Positions 44,648 to 52,361 of a stretch of DNA of 64,000 bases are shown here, one piece after another. Position 1 is the stretch's first letter; the number at the start of each line of letters is the position of its first letter. The DNA comes from Caballeronia cordobensis (GTDB lineage Bacteria > Pseudomonadota > Gammaproteobacteria > Burkholderiales > Burkholderiaceae): contig NZ_FCNY02000020.1 in the NCBI RefSeq assembly GCF_001544575.2, positions 62,001-126,000 of the forward strand. Reading direction: 5' to 3'. A program made the position numbers and the translations under genes. The notes below the pieces were generated by a model. That model did not search any database. It saw nothing but the letters and a program-made list of their open reading frames with translations, and was not told the origin of the DNA.

Positions 44648-45391
44648 ATGAAACTCGTCATTGCCCTTTGTGCGTCCACGATCGTTGCAGCCGGATGCGG
44701 CGGAGGCGGATCGGATTCGAACAATGCGCCCGCCGCGCCTGCGCCCAACGCCGCGCAGGGCCTCTATTCGGGTACCGATGCGAACAACAACATCGTAGGC
44801 GGCGTGGTGCTCGATTCAGGCGCGTTCTACTTCGTGTACGCGAACGCCGATACCAGCGCGCTGGGACTGGTGCAGGGCACGGCGTCCGCCTCGCACGGGA
44901 CGTTCCAGTCGGACAACGCGCGGACTTTCGACATCAGCGGCAAGGGCGCGGTCGATACGCCCGTTCTCGCGGGCTACAACGAGCGGAACAGTCTCGTGGG
45001 CGTGGCCTACACGAGCACGGCGAAGCTGAGCAGCATCCGCTACAACCTCGTCTATGACGCCGCCTATGAGCGCCCGGTCTCGCTGAGCGCCGTGGCCGGC
45101 AGCTATTCGGGCGCGGCGGGATCGACCAAGGGCGGCGAGGCGGCGACGTTCACCGTCGGTCAGGACGGTTCGGTTTCGGGCGCGGGAAAAAGCGGCTGCA
45201 CATTCAGCGGAACGACGACGCCGCACGGCAACAAGAATTTCCTCGACGCCACGGTGACGTTCGGCCCCGCGCCTTGCCTTTACCCCGGCGCGACGGTCAC
45301 GGGCGTCGTGTTCTTCGCCAACAACGAAGTGCTCGCGGGGCTGACGCTGCCGGACCGGTCGGATGCTTTTGTCGTTGCAGGGACCAAATAA
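44648..45391 (+). CDS. Predicted lipoprotein of unknown function
   Basis: A 247-residue secreted protein: signal peptide MKLVIALCASTIVAAGC with Cys as likely lipidation site, followed by a Gly/Ser/Asn/Ala/Pro linker. The rest is Gly/Ser/Thr-rich and beta-like with repeating short strands (GLYSGTDANNNIVGGVVLDSG; GSYSGAAGSTKGGEAATF), resembling small beta-barrel/sandwich outer-membrane lipoproteins. The two later cysteines (GCTFSG, PCLYPG) could form a disulfide. Confidence 0.75.
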   Translation: MKLVIALCASTIVAAGCGGGGSDSNNAPAAPAPNAAQGLYSGTDANNNIVGGVVLDSGAFYFVYANADTSALGLVQGTASASHGTFQSDNARTFDISGKGAVDTPVLAGYNERNSLVGVAYTSTAKLSSIRYNLVYDAAYERPVSLSAVAGSYSGAAGSTKGGEAATFTVGQDGSVSGAGKSGCTFSGTTTPHGNKNFLDATVTFGPAPCLYPGATVTGVVFFANNEVLAGLTLPDRSDAFVVAGTK

Positions 45392-45518
45392 GCGGGGCGT
45401 GGGCGCGTCCATTGGGACCGGTGCCTTTGAGAAGGCGCCGCCACGACTTCCTGCTTATTGAGACAACGCTACAGATACCCGATTCTCACCCGCTACCATT
45501 GGCACTTCTGTTGAAGGC

Positions 45519-45642
45519 GGAGGTGACATGGCGTTTCCCAAATGGGGCCGCTCGTTCAATGCGCTGTATGTGCCGCTGTCAGGCGGCTTCGGCTGGCAAT
45601 GCACGCTGATGACTCGACGCGAATTTCATCAGATTGACTGGT
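45519..45642 (+). repeat. Long direct repeat, copy 2 (toxin-like gene 5' end)
   Basis: Second copy of the repeat at 27399-27522, differing at one base in this interval. It includes the same GGAGGTGA site and start codon. Confidence 0.95.
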
Positions 45643-46550
45643 ATATGTGGCGGACTCACCCATACGGAGATCTGTCCTACGATGAGCGCAGCGTTAAAGA
45701 GAAAGAGCAAGAGAGACAGATCGCGCAGGACCGGCGCGATTTCGACCGGCTGTTTCGGGCTCGCATCAATCGACGCAGCGCATACCTGAGTACTGAATTC
45801 CGCCAGTATGTCGATTTCATTCGTCACGAGCTGCGGGTATCGAGTTGGGACGTACCGGTCGATGGCGACGGCATCACGCGTGTGCTGCGTCGCGCCGTTC
45901 AGGATGGCCGCCTCGTGCCCGCCATCAATCGCAAACGATACTGGTGGAGCGGGCAAGAGGTGTACAAGTGGTATGCGCCGCAATACTGGCCGAAACCAGG
46001 CGGCGGCGTAAGCTTCAAAGCCAAGAGCGGCGACGCTCTGGACTTGCGCGAGTTCACGGCGTTAAAGCGCGCTGATGGCGAATCGGGCTTCGGTTCAGTG
46101 CGCGATTTCGCATCCGGCGCGGGTGGCGCGAGTAGTGGCGGCGGTTTCGATTGGCTGGGCACTGTCGAAGCAGTCGCCGGGACTGCGCTCGGCGGCGCGG
46201 GATCGGACGATGACAGCGATAGCGATTCAATGCTCAAGGGCTTCGCTGACACTGACGCCAGCGATGTCGGTGCATCGCTCAGTGACGCCCAGCCGTTCGA
46301 GTACCAGCCGGACATGCCAGACGGTGATATTTTCGATATCGCGAAGACACCAAACTTCGGCGAACCCGGAACCTGGTACACCAATCCCGGCAGCGGACAA
46401 ATGCGGCTCTATGGTGCTGACGGCAGGCCGGTCGTTGACCTCGATTATGACCACGTTCACAACGGCTTACGCCCCCATGCTCACAACTGGGGGCCGAACG
46501 GTCGCGATGGCGGATTCGACGTTGTTCCCTTCAGCCCCCTGCCGTTCTGA
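45528..46550 (+). CDS. Polymorphic-toxin-like protein with His-rich nuclease-like tail
   Basis: A 340-residue paralogue of the 27408 product. The N-terminal portion to about residue 265 is nearly the same, including the Asp/Ser linker DDDSDSDSML and QPFEYQ. The tail from residue 267 is different: PGTWYTNPGSGQMRLYG, ADGRPVVDLDYDH, then a cluster of His (about 309, 311, 317, 319) and Trp321. From memory this pattern resembles small nuclease tails of polymorphic toxins (Ntox24-like), but I cannot verify it. The small gene nine bases downstream is the candidate immunity partner. The tail's different composition fits cassette exchange. Confidence 0.75.
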   Translation: MAFPKWGRSFNALYVPLSGGFGWQCTLMTRREFHQIDWYMWRTHPYGDLSYDERSVKEKEQERQIAQDRRDFDRLFRARINRRSAYLSTEFRQYVDFIRHELRVSSWDVPVDGDGITRVLRRAVQDGRLVPAINRKRYWWSGQEVYKWYAPQYWPKPGGGVSFKAKSGDALDLREFTALKRADGESGFGSVRDFASGAGGASSGGGFDWLGTVEAVAGTALGGAGSDDDSDSDSMLKGFADTDASDVGASLSDAQPFEYQPDMPDGDIFDIAKTPNFGEPGTWYTNPGSGQMRLYGADGRPVVDLDYDHVHNGLRPHAHNWGPNGRDGGFDVVPFSPLPF

Positions 46551-46558
46551 GAGGATAT

Positions 46559-46906
46559 ATGCAATCGTTTCATGATTGGTTTATCGTCGGCGTCGCCGTC
46601 GATATGAATGCGCATGAACTGACGATTCAACTTTGCGATGATTATAAAAAGCGGTTCGTCACCCTCCGTTTCGAGAACGCTACGCGATTTATCGTTGATG
46701 GCTTTATCGCTCAAAACATCGTCTACAGTTTGACCGTGTTGAGCGAGAGCTCGACTGAGTATGTGTCGGCACGGACAGCGTTGGAAAAGTCGCATCCCTG
46801 GGGCGATAACTGGCCCGCGAAGAAAATAGCGAAGATCTCCGCGTCGCTCGGTGCGGAGATGACGATCGAGTTCGATAGCATGCAGACGGTCGAATCGACC
46901 CGGTGA
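46559..46906 (+). CDS. Candidate immunity protein for the 45528 toxin-like protein
   Basis: A 115-residue soluble protein (MQSFHDWFIVGVAVDMNAHEL...). GAGAGG lies just ahead of the start. It begins with alternating beta-strand-like segments (VAVDMNAHELTIQLCD; RFVTLRFENATRFIVDG). No similarity is visible to the two immunity candidates at 28400 and 28894, as expected if it neutralises a different tail. The A+T-richer composition matches the adjacent toxin tail. Function inferred from position. Confidence 0.6.
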   Translation: MQSFHDWFIVGVAVDMNAHELTIQLCDDYKKRFVTLRFENATRFIVDGFIAQNIVYSLTVLSESSTEYVSARTALEKSHPWGDNWPAKKIAKISASLGAEMTIEFDSMQTVESTR

Positions 46907-47072
46907 ACGCTTTGTCCGACGCCGCTTCGTACCGCAGCCCCGCCATTGTTTGCATATCGCGAATGACGCATTCGCGAGTTATGGGATTCTATTCCCCTCC
47001 CGCCTGAGTCACGCTCCATTGCGTCGGTGCAGCCCTCTACGGCCGTCACCGATTCTGACTCAGGAGACAAGG

Positions 47073-48326
47073 ATGAAATCGAACCGGTGGGATACGTCCT
47101 ACGAATGGAAAGCGGTGACGCTGCTTGCGCTTGGATTCGGCCTGGTGGGCCTCGACCGGTGGCTGATCGCGCCGCTGTTCCCGTCGATCATGAAGGACCT
47201 GCATCTGACCGCGCAGGACGTCGGCAACTGCATCGGCATACTGGGTCTGTCGTGGGGCGTCTTCGCCGCACTGATGGGCGGCATCTCCGACAAGATCGGG
47301 CGGCGCAAGGTCCTGATTCCCGCGATCATCGGGTTCTCGCTGCTGTCGGGATTCTCGGGCGTCGCCGGCGGCCTCGCCAGCCTGCTCGCCGTTCGCGCGT
47401 TGATGGGCGTCGCCGAAGGCTCGTTCTGTCCGACGAGCTTCGCCGCCACCGCCGATGCTTCCCATCCCAAGCGGCGCGGCTTCAATCTGGGGCTTCAGCA
47501 AAGCGGCTTCGCGCTGTTCGGCCTCGCGCTCGCGCCGATCATCGCGACGCAACTGCTCGGCGTCATGTCGTGGCGCTGGGTCTTCGCGCTCGTGTCGATT
47601 CCCGGATTGATCATCGGGCTCGCGATGTACTTCGTCATTCGCGAGCCGCGTTCGATGAGCGAACCGGCCGCGCAGCCCGTCGAGCGCGGCAACTGGCGTG
47701 ACGTGCTGAAGAGCCGCAACATTCCCGTCGCGATGATTGCGCTCTTCTGCGCGATGACCGGCGTTTTCGTGCTCGGCGCGATGCTGCCGCTCTACCTCAC
47801 CGATTACCTTTCGCTGGACACGCAGCGCATGGGCATCGTGGTATCGGCGATCGGCTTCGGCGGCTTCGTCGGACAATTCGGCCTGCCGGGTCTCTCCGAT
47901 TTCGTCGGCCGGCGGATAGCGAGCATCGCCGGTTTCGCGGGGACGGCGGTCATGCTGTACGTGTTCCGCGGCGTCGGCGCACAGCCGCTGCTTCTGTTCA
48001 TCGTGCTGTTCGCCGCGTCCTTTTTCACGCTCGGTCTCGTCGCGTTGCTCTCGGGTCCGGTCGCGACGGAGGCGGCGCCCGCCGGCATGGTATCGACGGC
48101 GATCGGCATCGTGGTGGGCGCGGGCGAGATCTTCGGCGGCGGTATTGCGCCCGCGCTGGCCGGTTTCGTCGCAACAAAGTTCGGTATCCAGAATATCATG
48201 TGGCTACCGATCTTCGCGGTGCTGCTCGGTGTCGGCGTGAGCCTGTTGCTCGAAGAAACCGCACCCGCCAAAGTGCGCCGCAAGGCGCAGGCGCCGGCGC
48301 TGAGCGGGAACGCGCAACCCGAGTAA
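47073..48326 (+). CDS. MFS transporter
   Basis: A 417-residue permease with about 12 membrane segments. The loop 2-3 motif is GGISDKIGRRKVLIPA, repeated in the second half as GLSDFVGRRIASIAG. LDRWLIAPLFPSIMKDLHLTAQDVG is typical of organic-anion/aromatic-acid MFS members. The start at 47073 has GGAGACAAGG. It probably imports the compound processed by the amidase and dehydrogenase encoded at 49378-51148. Confidence 0.9.
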   Translation: MKSNRWDTSYEWKAVTLLALGFGLVGLDRWLIAPLFPSIMKDLHLTAQDVGNCIGILGLSWGVFAALMGGISDKIGRRKVLIPAIIGFSLLSGFSGVAGGLASLLAVRALMGVAEGSFCPTSFAATADASHPKRRGFNLGLQQSGFALFGLALAPIIATQLLGVMSWRWVFALVSIPGLIIGLAMYFVIREPRSMSEPAAQPVERGNWRDVLKSRNIPVAMIALFCAMTGVFVLGAMLPLYLTDYLSLDTQRMGIVVSAIGFGGFVGQFGLPGLSDFVGRRIASIAGFAGTAVMLYVFRGVGAQPLLLFIVLFAASFFTLGLVALLSGPVATEAAPAGMVSTAIGIVVGAGEIFGGGIAPALAGFVATKFGIQNIMWLPIFAVLLGVGVSLLLEETAPAKVRRKAQAPALSGNAQPE

Positions 48327-48394
48327 TCACGGCGCGTTGCACGAGCGCCGCTGCGGCTACACTTCCATGCTGGACACGCTCGAAAGGGACCAGC

Positions 48395-49324
48395 ATGGAT
48401 CGTTTTCTCAGCATCGAGGCCTTCGTGCGGGTGGCGGAAACCAGCAGCTTCGCGGAGGCGGCGCGGCAGCTTGGCGTCACCGGGTCGGTCATCACGCACC
48501 GCATCCAGCAGCTCGAACGCTTCCTCGATGCGCCGCTCTTTCACCGCAGCACGCGCCATGTGCGGCTATCCGATGTCGGCGAGGCGTTCTATCGCGATTG
48601 CGCCGAAGTGGTGGGACGGGTCAACGAACTGACCGACCAGATGCGCGAGTTGCGCGCGACGCCCACCGGACGCCTTCGCATCCAGATGCTGCCGGGCTTC
48701 GCGCTCGGCCACTTCGGCGCGTCGCTCGCCGAGTTCAACCGGCGGTATCCCGGCATTCAGCTCGACGTGATCGTCAATGACCGCGTGGTCGATCCGATCG
48801 AAGAAGGCTTCGACGTCGCGTTTCAAATCTTCCCGGCCATTTCCGAATCGCTGATCGAACGGCGTCTTTTCACGGTGCGGCGGCTGTTTTGCGCCGCGCC
48901 CTCGTATGTCGGCGAGCATGGCGCGCCGCAGCACCCGCGCGATCTGCTCGCGCACAGGACAGCGCTGTATTCCGGCTATCCGTCGCGCAATCGGTGGACG
49001 ATGACGCGCGGCGGCGATGCCGTCGAGATCGAATTGCCCGGCATTATCCGCTCCAACTCCGTGCATCTGCTGCACGACTACGCGCTGACGGGCGGCGGCA
49101 TCGTATGCCTGCCGACGCTCGTCGCGAGCACGTCGCTGCTGCAAGGCGCGCTCGTGCCGATTCTCGCGGACTATGCGCTCTCACCGCTCAGCTTCGCCGC
49201 CGTGTATCCCGAGACGCAGCGCCAGGGGCTCAAGGTGAAGGCGCTGGTCGAGTTTCTCGCCGAGCAGGTGAGCCCCGAGCCGGCGTGGGATGTGCCGCTC
49301 ATCGAACGGGGATGGGTGAAGTAG
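48395..49324 (+). CDS. LysR-family transcriptional regulator
   Basis: A 309-residue LTTR with helix-turn-helix FVRVAETSSFAEAARQLGVTGSVITHRIQQLERFL. The start at 48395 has AAGGGA upstream. It lies in the same direction between the MFS gene and the acetamidase gene and may be part of that operon. Confidence 0.91.
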   Translation: MDRFLSIEAFVRVAETSSFAEAARQLGVTGSVITHRIQQLERFLDAPLFHRSTRHVRLSDVGEAFYRDCAEVVGRVNELTDQMRELRATPTGRLRIQMLPGFALGHFGASLAEFNRRYPGIQLDVIVNDRVVDPIEEGFDVAFQIFPAISESLIERRLFTVRRLFCAAPSYVGEHGAPQHPRDLLAHRTALYSGYPSRNRWTMTRGGDAVEIELPGIIRSNSVHLLHDYALTGGGIVCLPTLVASTSLLQGALVPILADYALSPLSFAAVYPETQRQGLKVKALVEFLAEQVSPEPAWDVPLIERGWVK

Positions 49325-49377
49325 GCTACATTGAGCAACCGGTTCGCCAACCCTGACTCTGTGACGGAGGGCGCAAC

Positions 49378-50364
49378 ATGAAGTGGCTCGAAGATTCGAT
49401 CATGATGCAGCGCGGCGTGGGCGCGGGGCGCGAGCCGGTCGAGCATCATCTGACAGAGGACGTGCAGAAGACGTTTCACTACACCATCGGCCCGTATTCG
49501 GAGCCCGTGCTGCATGTGAAGCCCGGCGATCGCATCGTCGTGGACACGCGCGATGCCTTCGGCGGCAAACTCACGGATGAAAACGACAGGCCATCGGAAA
49601 AGCTTGAGGTGCCGTTTCTCAATCCGCAGAACGGACCAGTGATGATCGAAGGCGCGGAAAAAGGCGATGTAGTCGCGGTGCACATCGAAAAGATGTCGCC
49701 GCGCGGCCCCGATCCGCATGGCTTCTGCGCCATGATCCAGAACTTCGGCGGCCTCACGGGCACCGACTACACGGCGCTCCTGAACGAGCCGTTGCCCGAG
49801 AAGGTGCGCAAGATCCGCATCGACGAAGAGAACGTCTACTGGAGCCGCCGCCATACGCTGCCGTACCGGCCGCATATCGGCACGTTGAGCCTCTCTCCCG
49901 AACTCGATTCGATCAACTCGCTCACGCCCGATCAGCACGGCGGCAACATGGACGTGCCCGACATGGGGCCGGGCAGCATCACGTACTTGCCGGTGCGTTC
50001 GCCGGGCGGGCGGCTTTTTATCGGCGATGCGCACGCGTGTCAGGGCGATGGCGAAGTGTGCGGCACGGCGGTCGAATATCAGAGCACGACGACCGTGCGC
50101 GTCGATCTCATCAAGGGCTGGAAGATCGCCTGGCCGCGCCTCGAAAACGAAGACGCGCTGATGAGCATCGGCAGCGCGCGTCCGCTCGAAGACGCGACGC
50201 GCATCGCCTATCGCGAGCTCATTCTATGGATGGCCGCGGACTACGGCTTCGACAAGTGGGATGCTTACATGATGCTCAGCCAGGTCGGCAAGGTGCGCCT
50301 CGGCAATTTCGTCGATCCGAAATATACGGTCGGCGCGATGATCGCCAAGCGCTATCTCAAGTAA
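49378..50364 (+). CDS. Acetamidase/formamidase family amidohydrolase
   Basis: A 328-residue FmdA/AmdA-family enzyme: VKPGDRIVVDTRDAFGG, VEYQSTTTVRVDLIKG, HQGGNMD-like QHGGNMDVPDMGPGS and LFIGDAHACQGDGEVCGTAVE (metal-binding region) are visible. It hydrolyses small amides to acid plus ammonia. It is followed after 19 bases by an SDR, suggesting a short amide-degradation operon. Confidence 0.92.
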   Translation: MKWLEDSIMMQRGVGAGREPVEHHLTEDVQKTFHYTIGPYSEPVLHVKPGDRIVVDTRDAFGGKLTDENDRPSEKLEVPFLNPQNGPVMIEGAEKGDVVAVHIEKMSPRGPDPHGFCAMIQNFGGLTGTDYTALLNEPLPEKVRKIRIDEENVYWSRRHTLPYRPHIGTLSLSPELDSINSLTPDQHGGNMDVPDMGPGSITYLPVRSPGGRLFIGDAHACQGDGEVCGTAVEYQSTTTVRVDLIKGWKIAWPRLENEDALMSIGSARPLEDATRIAYRELILWMAADYGFDKWDAYMMLSQVGKVRLGNFVDPKYTVGAMIAKRYLK

Positions 50365-50383
50365 GTTCACGGGAGCGACGAAC

Positions 50384-51148
50384 ATGGACTTGCAGCTCAG
50401 AGGTTTGAAGGCGATCGTGACGGGCGGAACGAAAGGCATCGGGCTCGCCATCGCGCAGACGCTCGCGAAAGAGGGCGCGGACGTGGCCATTTGCGCACGC
50501 GATGCAGCGAGCGTGAAGACGACCGCCGATGCGCTCGCGGCGTCGAGCGGCGCGCGCGCATCGGGCGCGGCCGTGGATGTATCCGACGGCAAAGCCCTTA
50601 AAACATGGGTCGAAAGCGTCGCGGCAGACTGGGGCGGGCTCGATATCGTGGTCGCGAACGTGAGCGCGCTCGCGATCGGCAACGATATCGAATCGTGGCG
50701 CAAGGAGTTCGAGACGGACCTGCTCGGCACGGTCAATCTCGTCGATGCCGCCATGCCGCATCTCGAAGCGAGCGGCGCGGCATCGATCGTCGCGATCTCG
50801 AGCGTGTCGGCGCGCGAGATCGATTTCGCCGCCGGGCCGTATGGCGTGTTCAAGGCGGCGCTCGTGCACTACGTGCAGGGGCTGGCGAATCAGCTCGCCG
50901 CGAAGGGCATTCGCGCGAATACGGTGTCGCCGGGCAATGTGTATTTCGAAGGCGGCGTGTGGGACTGGATCGAACACAACGATCCCGCGCTCTTTGCCCG
51001 CGCGCTCGCGTTGAATCCGACCGGGCGCATGGCGAAGCCGCAGGAGATCGCGAACGCGGTGGCGTTCATTGCGAGTCCGGCGGCGAGCTTCGTGAGCGGC
51101 GCGAATTTCGTCGTCGATGGCGCGTTGACGCGCGGCGTTCAGCTTTGA
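50384..51148 (+). CDS. Short-chain dehydrogenase/reductase
   Basis: A 254-residue SDR. Cofactor motif is VTGGTKGIGLAIA, the catalytic Ser is in ISSVSAREID, and the YxxxK pair is in YGVFKAA. VANVSALA stands where NNAG is usual, so the adenine-pocket motif is altered. FVVDGALTRGVQL is a normal C-terminus. Substrate unknown. Confidence 0.91.
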   Translation: MDLQLRGLKAIVTGGTKGIGLAIAQTLAKEGADVAICARDAASVKTTADALAASSGARASGAAVDVSDGKALKTWVESVAADWGGLDIVVANVSALAIGNDIESWRKEFETDLLGTVNLVDAAMPHLEASGAASIVAISSVSAREIDFAAGPYGVFKAALVHYVQGLANQLAAKGIRANTVSPGNVYFEGGVWDWIEHNDPALFARALALNPTGRMAKPQEIANAVAFIASPAASFVSGANFVVDGALTRGVQL

Positions 51149-51167
51149 TCGACGCGCTCGCGTTTTA

Positions 51168-51187
51168 CGGGAGCCTTCGCGCTCCCG
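51168..51187 (+). terminator. Hairpin after the SDR gene
   Basis: CGGGAGC (51168-51174) pairs with 51181-51187 around CTTCGC, 19 bases after the SDR stop. No T run follows. It would separate the amidase operon from the sigma-54 operon. Confidence 0.45.
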
Positions 51188-51206
51188 CATCATCATCCTT
51201 CCCTGA

Positions 51207-51222
51207 GCGAAGCGCCCTTCGC
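51207..51222. promoter_or_regulatory. Candidate enhancer site for the sigma-54 activator
   Basis: Perfect inverted repeat GCGAAG-N4-CTTCGC about 108 bases upstream of the -24 element at 51330. The distance suits binding by an enhancer-binding protein such as the 58554 product. Short palindromes are common at this G+C, so support is weak. Confidence 0.3.
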
Positions 51223-51329
51223 GGCGCAGCGCCCTCATCCTCGCGATAAACGAAGCGGCGTTCGCCCGCGTGTTGTCGCGTCATCGTCGAAACCCTTGCC
51301 GGACAAGGCTCTCGCGGCTCCGTTCAAAC

Positions 51330-51345
51330 TGGCACGGCCTCTGCA
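51330..51345 (+). promoter_or_regulatory. Sigma-54 (-24/-12) promoter
   Basis: TGGCACG-GCCT-CTGCA matches the sigma-54 consensus TGGCACG-N4-TTGCA except for one base. The invariant GG (51331-51332) and GC (51343-51344) have the required ten-base spacing. Transcription would start near 51356, 45 bases before the ATG at 51401. The sigma-54 activator gene at 58554-59900 ends this gene cluster. Confidence 0.8.
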
Positions 51346-51400
51346 AATAGGTCTGCGTGCGAGCTTCGAGTCTCGCCAACCAGCGCAAAGGAGCGGCAAA

Positions 51401-52342
51401 ATGCACGATATCGGAAGTTCCCGGCCTACCGGATGGGGCCCCGGCTATAACGAATTTGAGCAGGAATTGTCGGCTGAAGCGGGCGAGACGGCTCAGGAAT
51501 TCGAGAGCGAAAACGAGTTCGAAACCGAATTCGAAGTGAGCGAGAACGAATTCGAAAACGAGTTCGAAACCGAAGTTTCCGGCGAAATGCAGGAGATGGA
51601 ACTCGCCGCCGAACTGCTCGCCGTCAGCAACGAGCAGGAGATGGAGCAGTTCCTCGGCGGGCTCATCAAGTCGGTCGGGCGCGCGGCGACCAGCTTCGCG
51701 AAGTCGTCGGCGGGCAAGGCGCTCGGCGGCATCCTGCGCTCCGCGGCGAAGTCGGCCTTGCCGATCGTCGGCAGCGCGCTCGGCAATCTCGTCGTGCCCG
51801 GCGCGGGCGGCATGATCGGCGGCAAGCTCGCGAGCATGGCGGGCAGCGCGCTCGGCCTCGAACTGGAAGGCCTCAGCAACGAGGACCGCGAATTCGAAGT
51901 CGCGCGCCGCCTCGTGCGCATCGGCCAGCACGCGACGAACCATCTCGCGTCGATGCCCCCGCACGTGCCGCCCGCGCGCGCGGCCCGCATCGCTTTCCTG
52001 CGCGCCGCGCGCCAGGTCGCGCCGGGGCTCGTGCCCGCGATGCGCGCGATCTCGCGCAACGGCATTGCGGCGGCGCGTTCGGCGCCCGTGCCGATCTTCG
52101 GCGCGCCCGCACGGCGCTATCCCGGCCCGCGTCCCATGCCCGGCGCGTACTTCGACGGCGCGCCGACCGCGCCCATCTATGACGGCGCCGCGCCCGCAGC
52201 CATGACGGCCGCGGCCACCGCGCCATGCCCGAACTGCGGCACGCATACGCAGGTCGCGATTCCGCAGGGCGGGCAGTGGCGGCGTTCGCGCAACGGGCGC
52301 GCCATCATCCTCTATCTGAGCCCGCGCCGCATGGCGTACTGA
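51401..52342 (+). CDS. Phe/Glu-repeat protein with Gly/Ala-rich core
   Basis: A 313-residue protein, first gene of the sigma-54 operon; AAAGGAG precedes the start. Residues 17-60 are an acidic tract with six EFE triplets spaced four to ten residues apart (NEFE, QEFE, TEFE). Residues about 85-155 are Gly/Ala-rich and partly hydrophobic (IVGSALGNLVVPGAGGMIGG, glycine-zipper-like). The C-terminal part is Arg/Pro-rich, then PCPNCGTH (one CxxC) and RRSRNGRAIILYL. No signal peptide. I remember similar FE-rich proteins only as uncharacterised. Self-assembly or membrane insertion is possible, but no function can be assigned. Confidence 0.75.
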   Translation: MHDIGSSRPTGWGPGYNEFEQELSAEAGETAQEFESENEFETEFEVSENEFENEFETEVSGEMQEMELAAELLAVSNEQEMEQFLGGLIKSVGRAATSFAKSSAGKALGGILRSAAKSALPIVGSALGNLVVPGAGGMIGGKLASMAGSALGLELEGLSNEDREFEVARRLVRIGQHATNHLASMPPHVPPARAARIAFLRAARQVAPGLVPAMRAISRNGIAAARSAPVPIFGAPARRYPGPRPMPGAYFDGAPTAPIYDGAAPAAMTAAATAPCPNCGTHTQVAIPQGGQWRRSRNGRAIILYLSPRRMAY

Positions 52343-52361
52343 ACCGCGAGGCTCGATTGCG

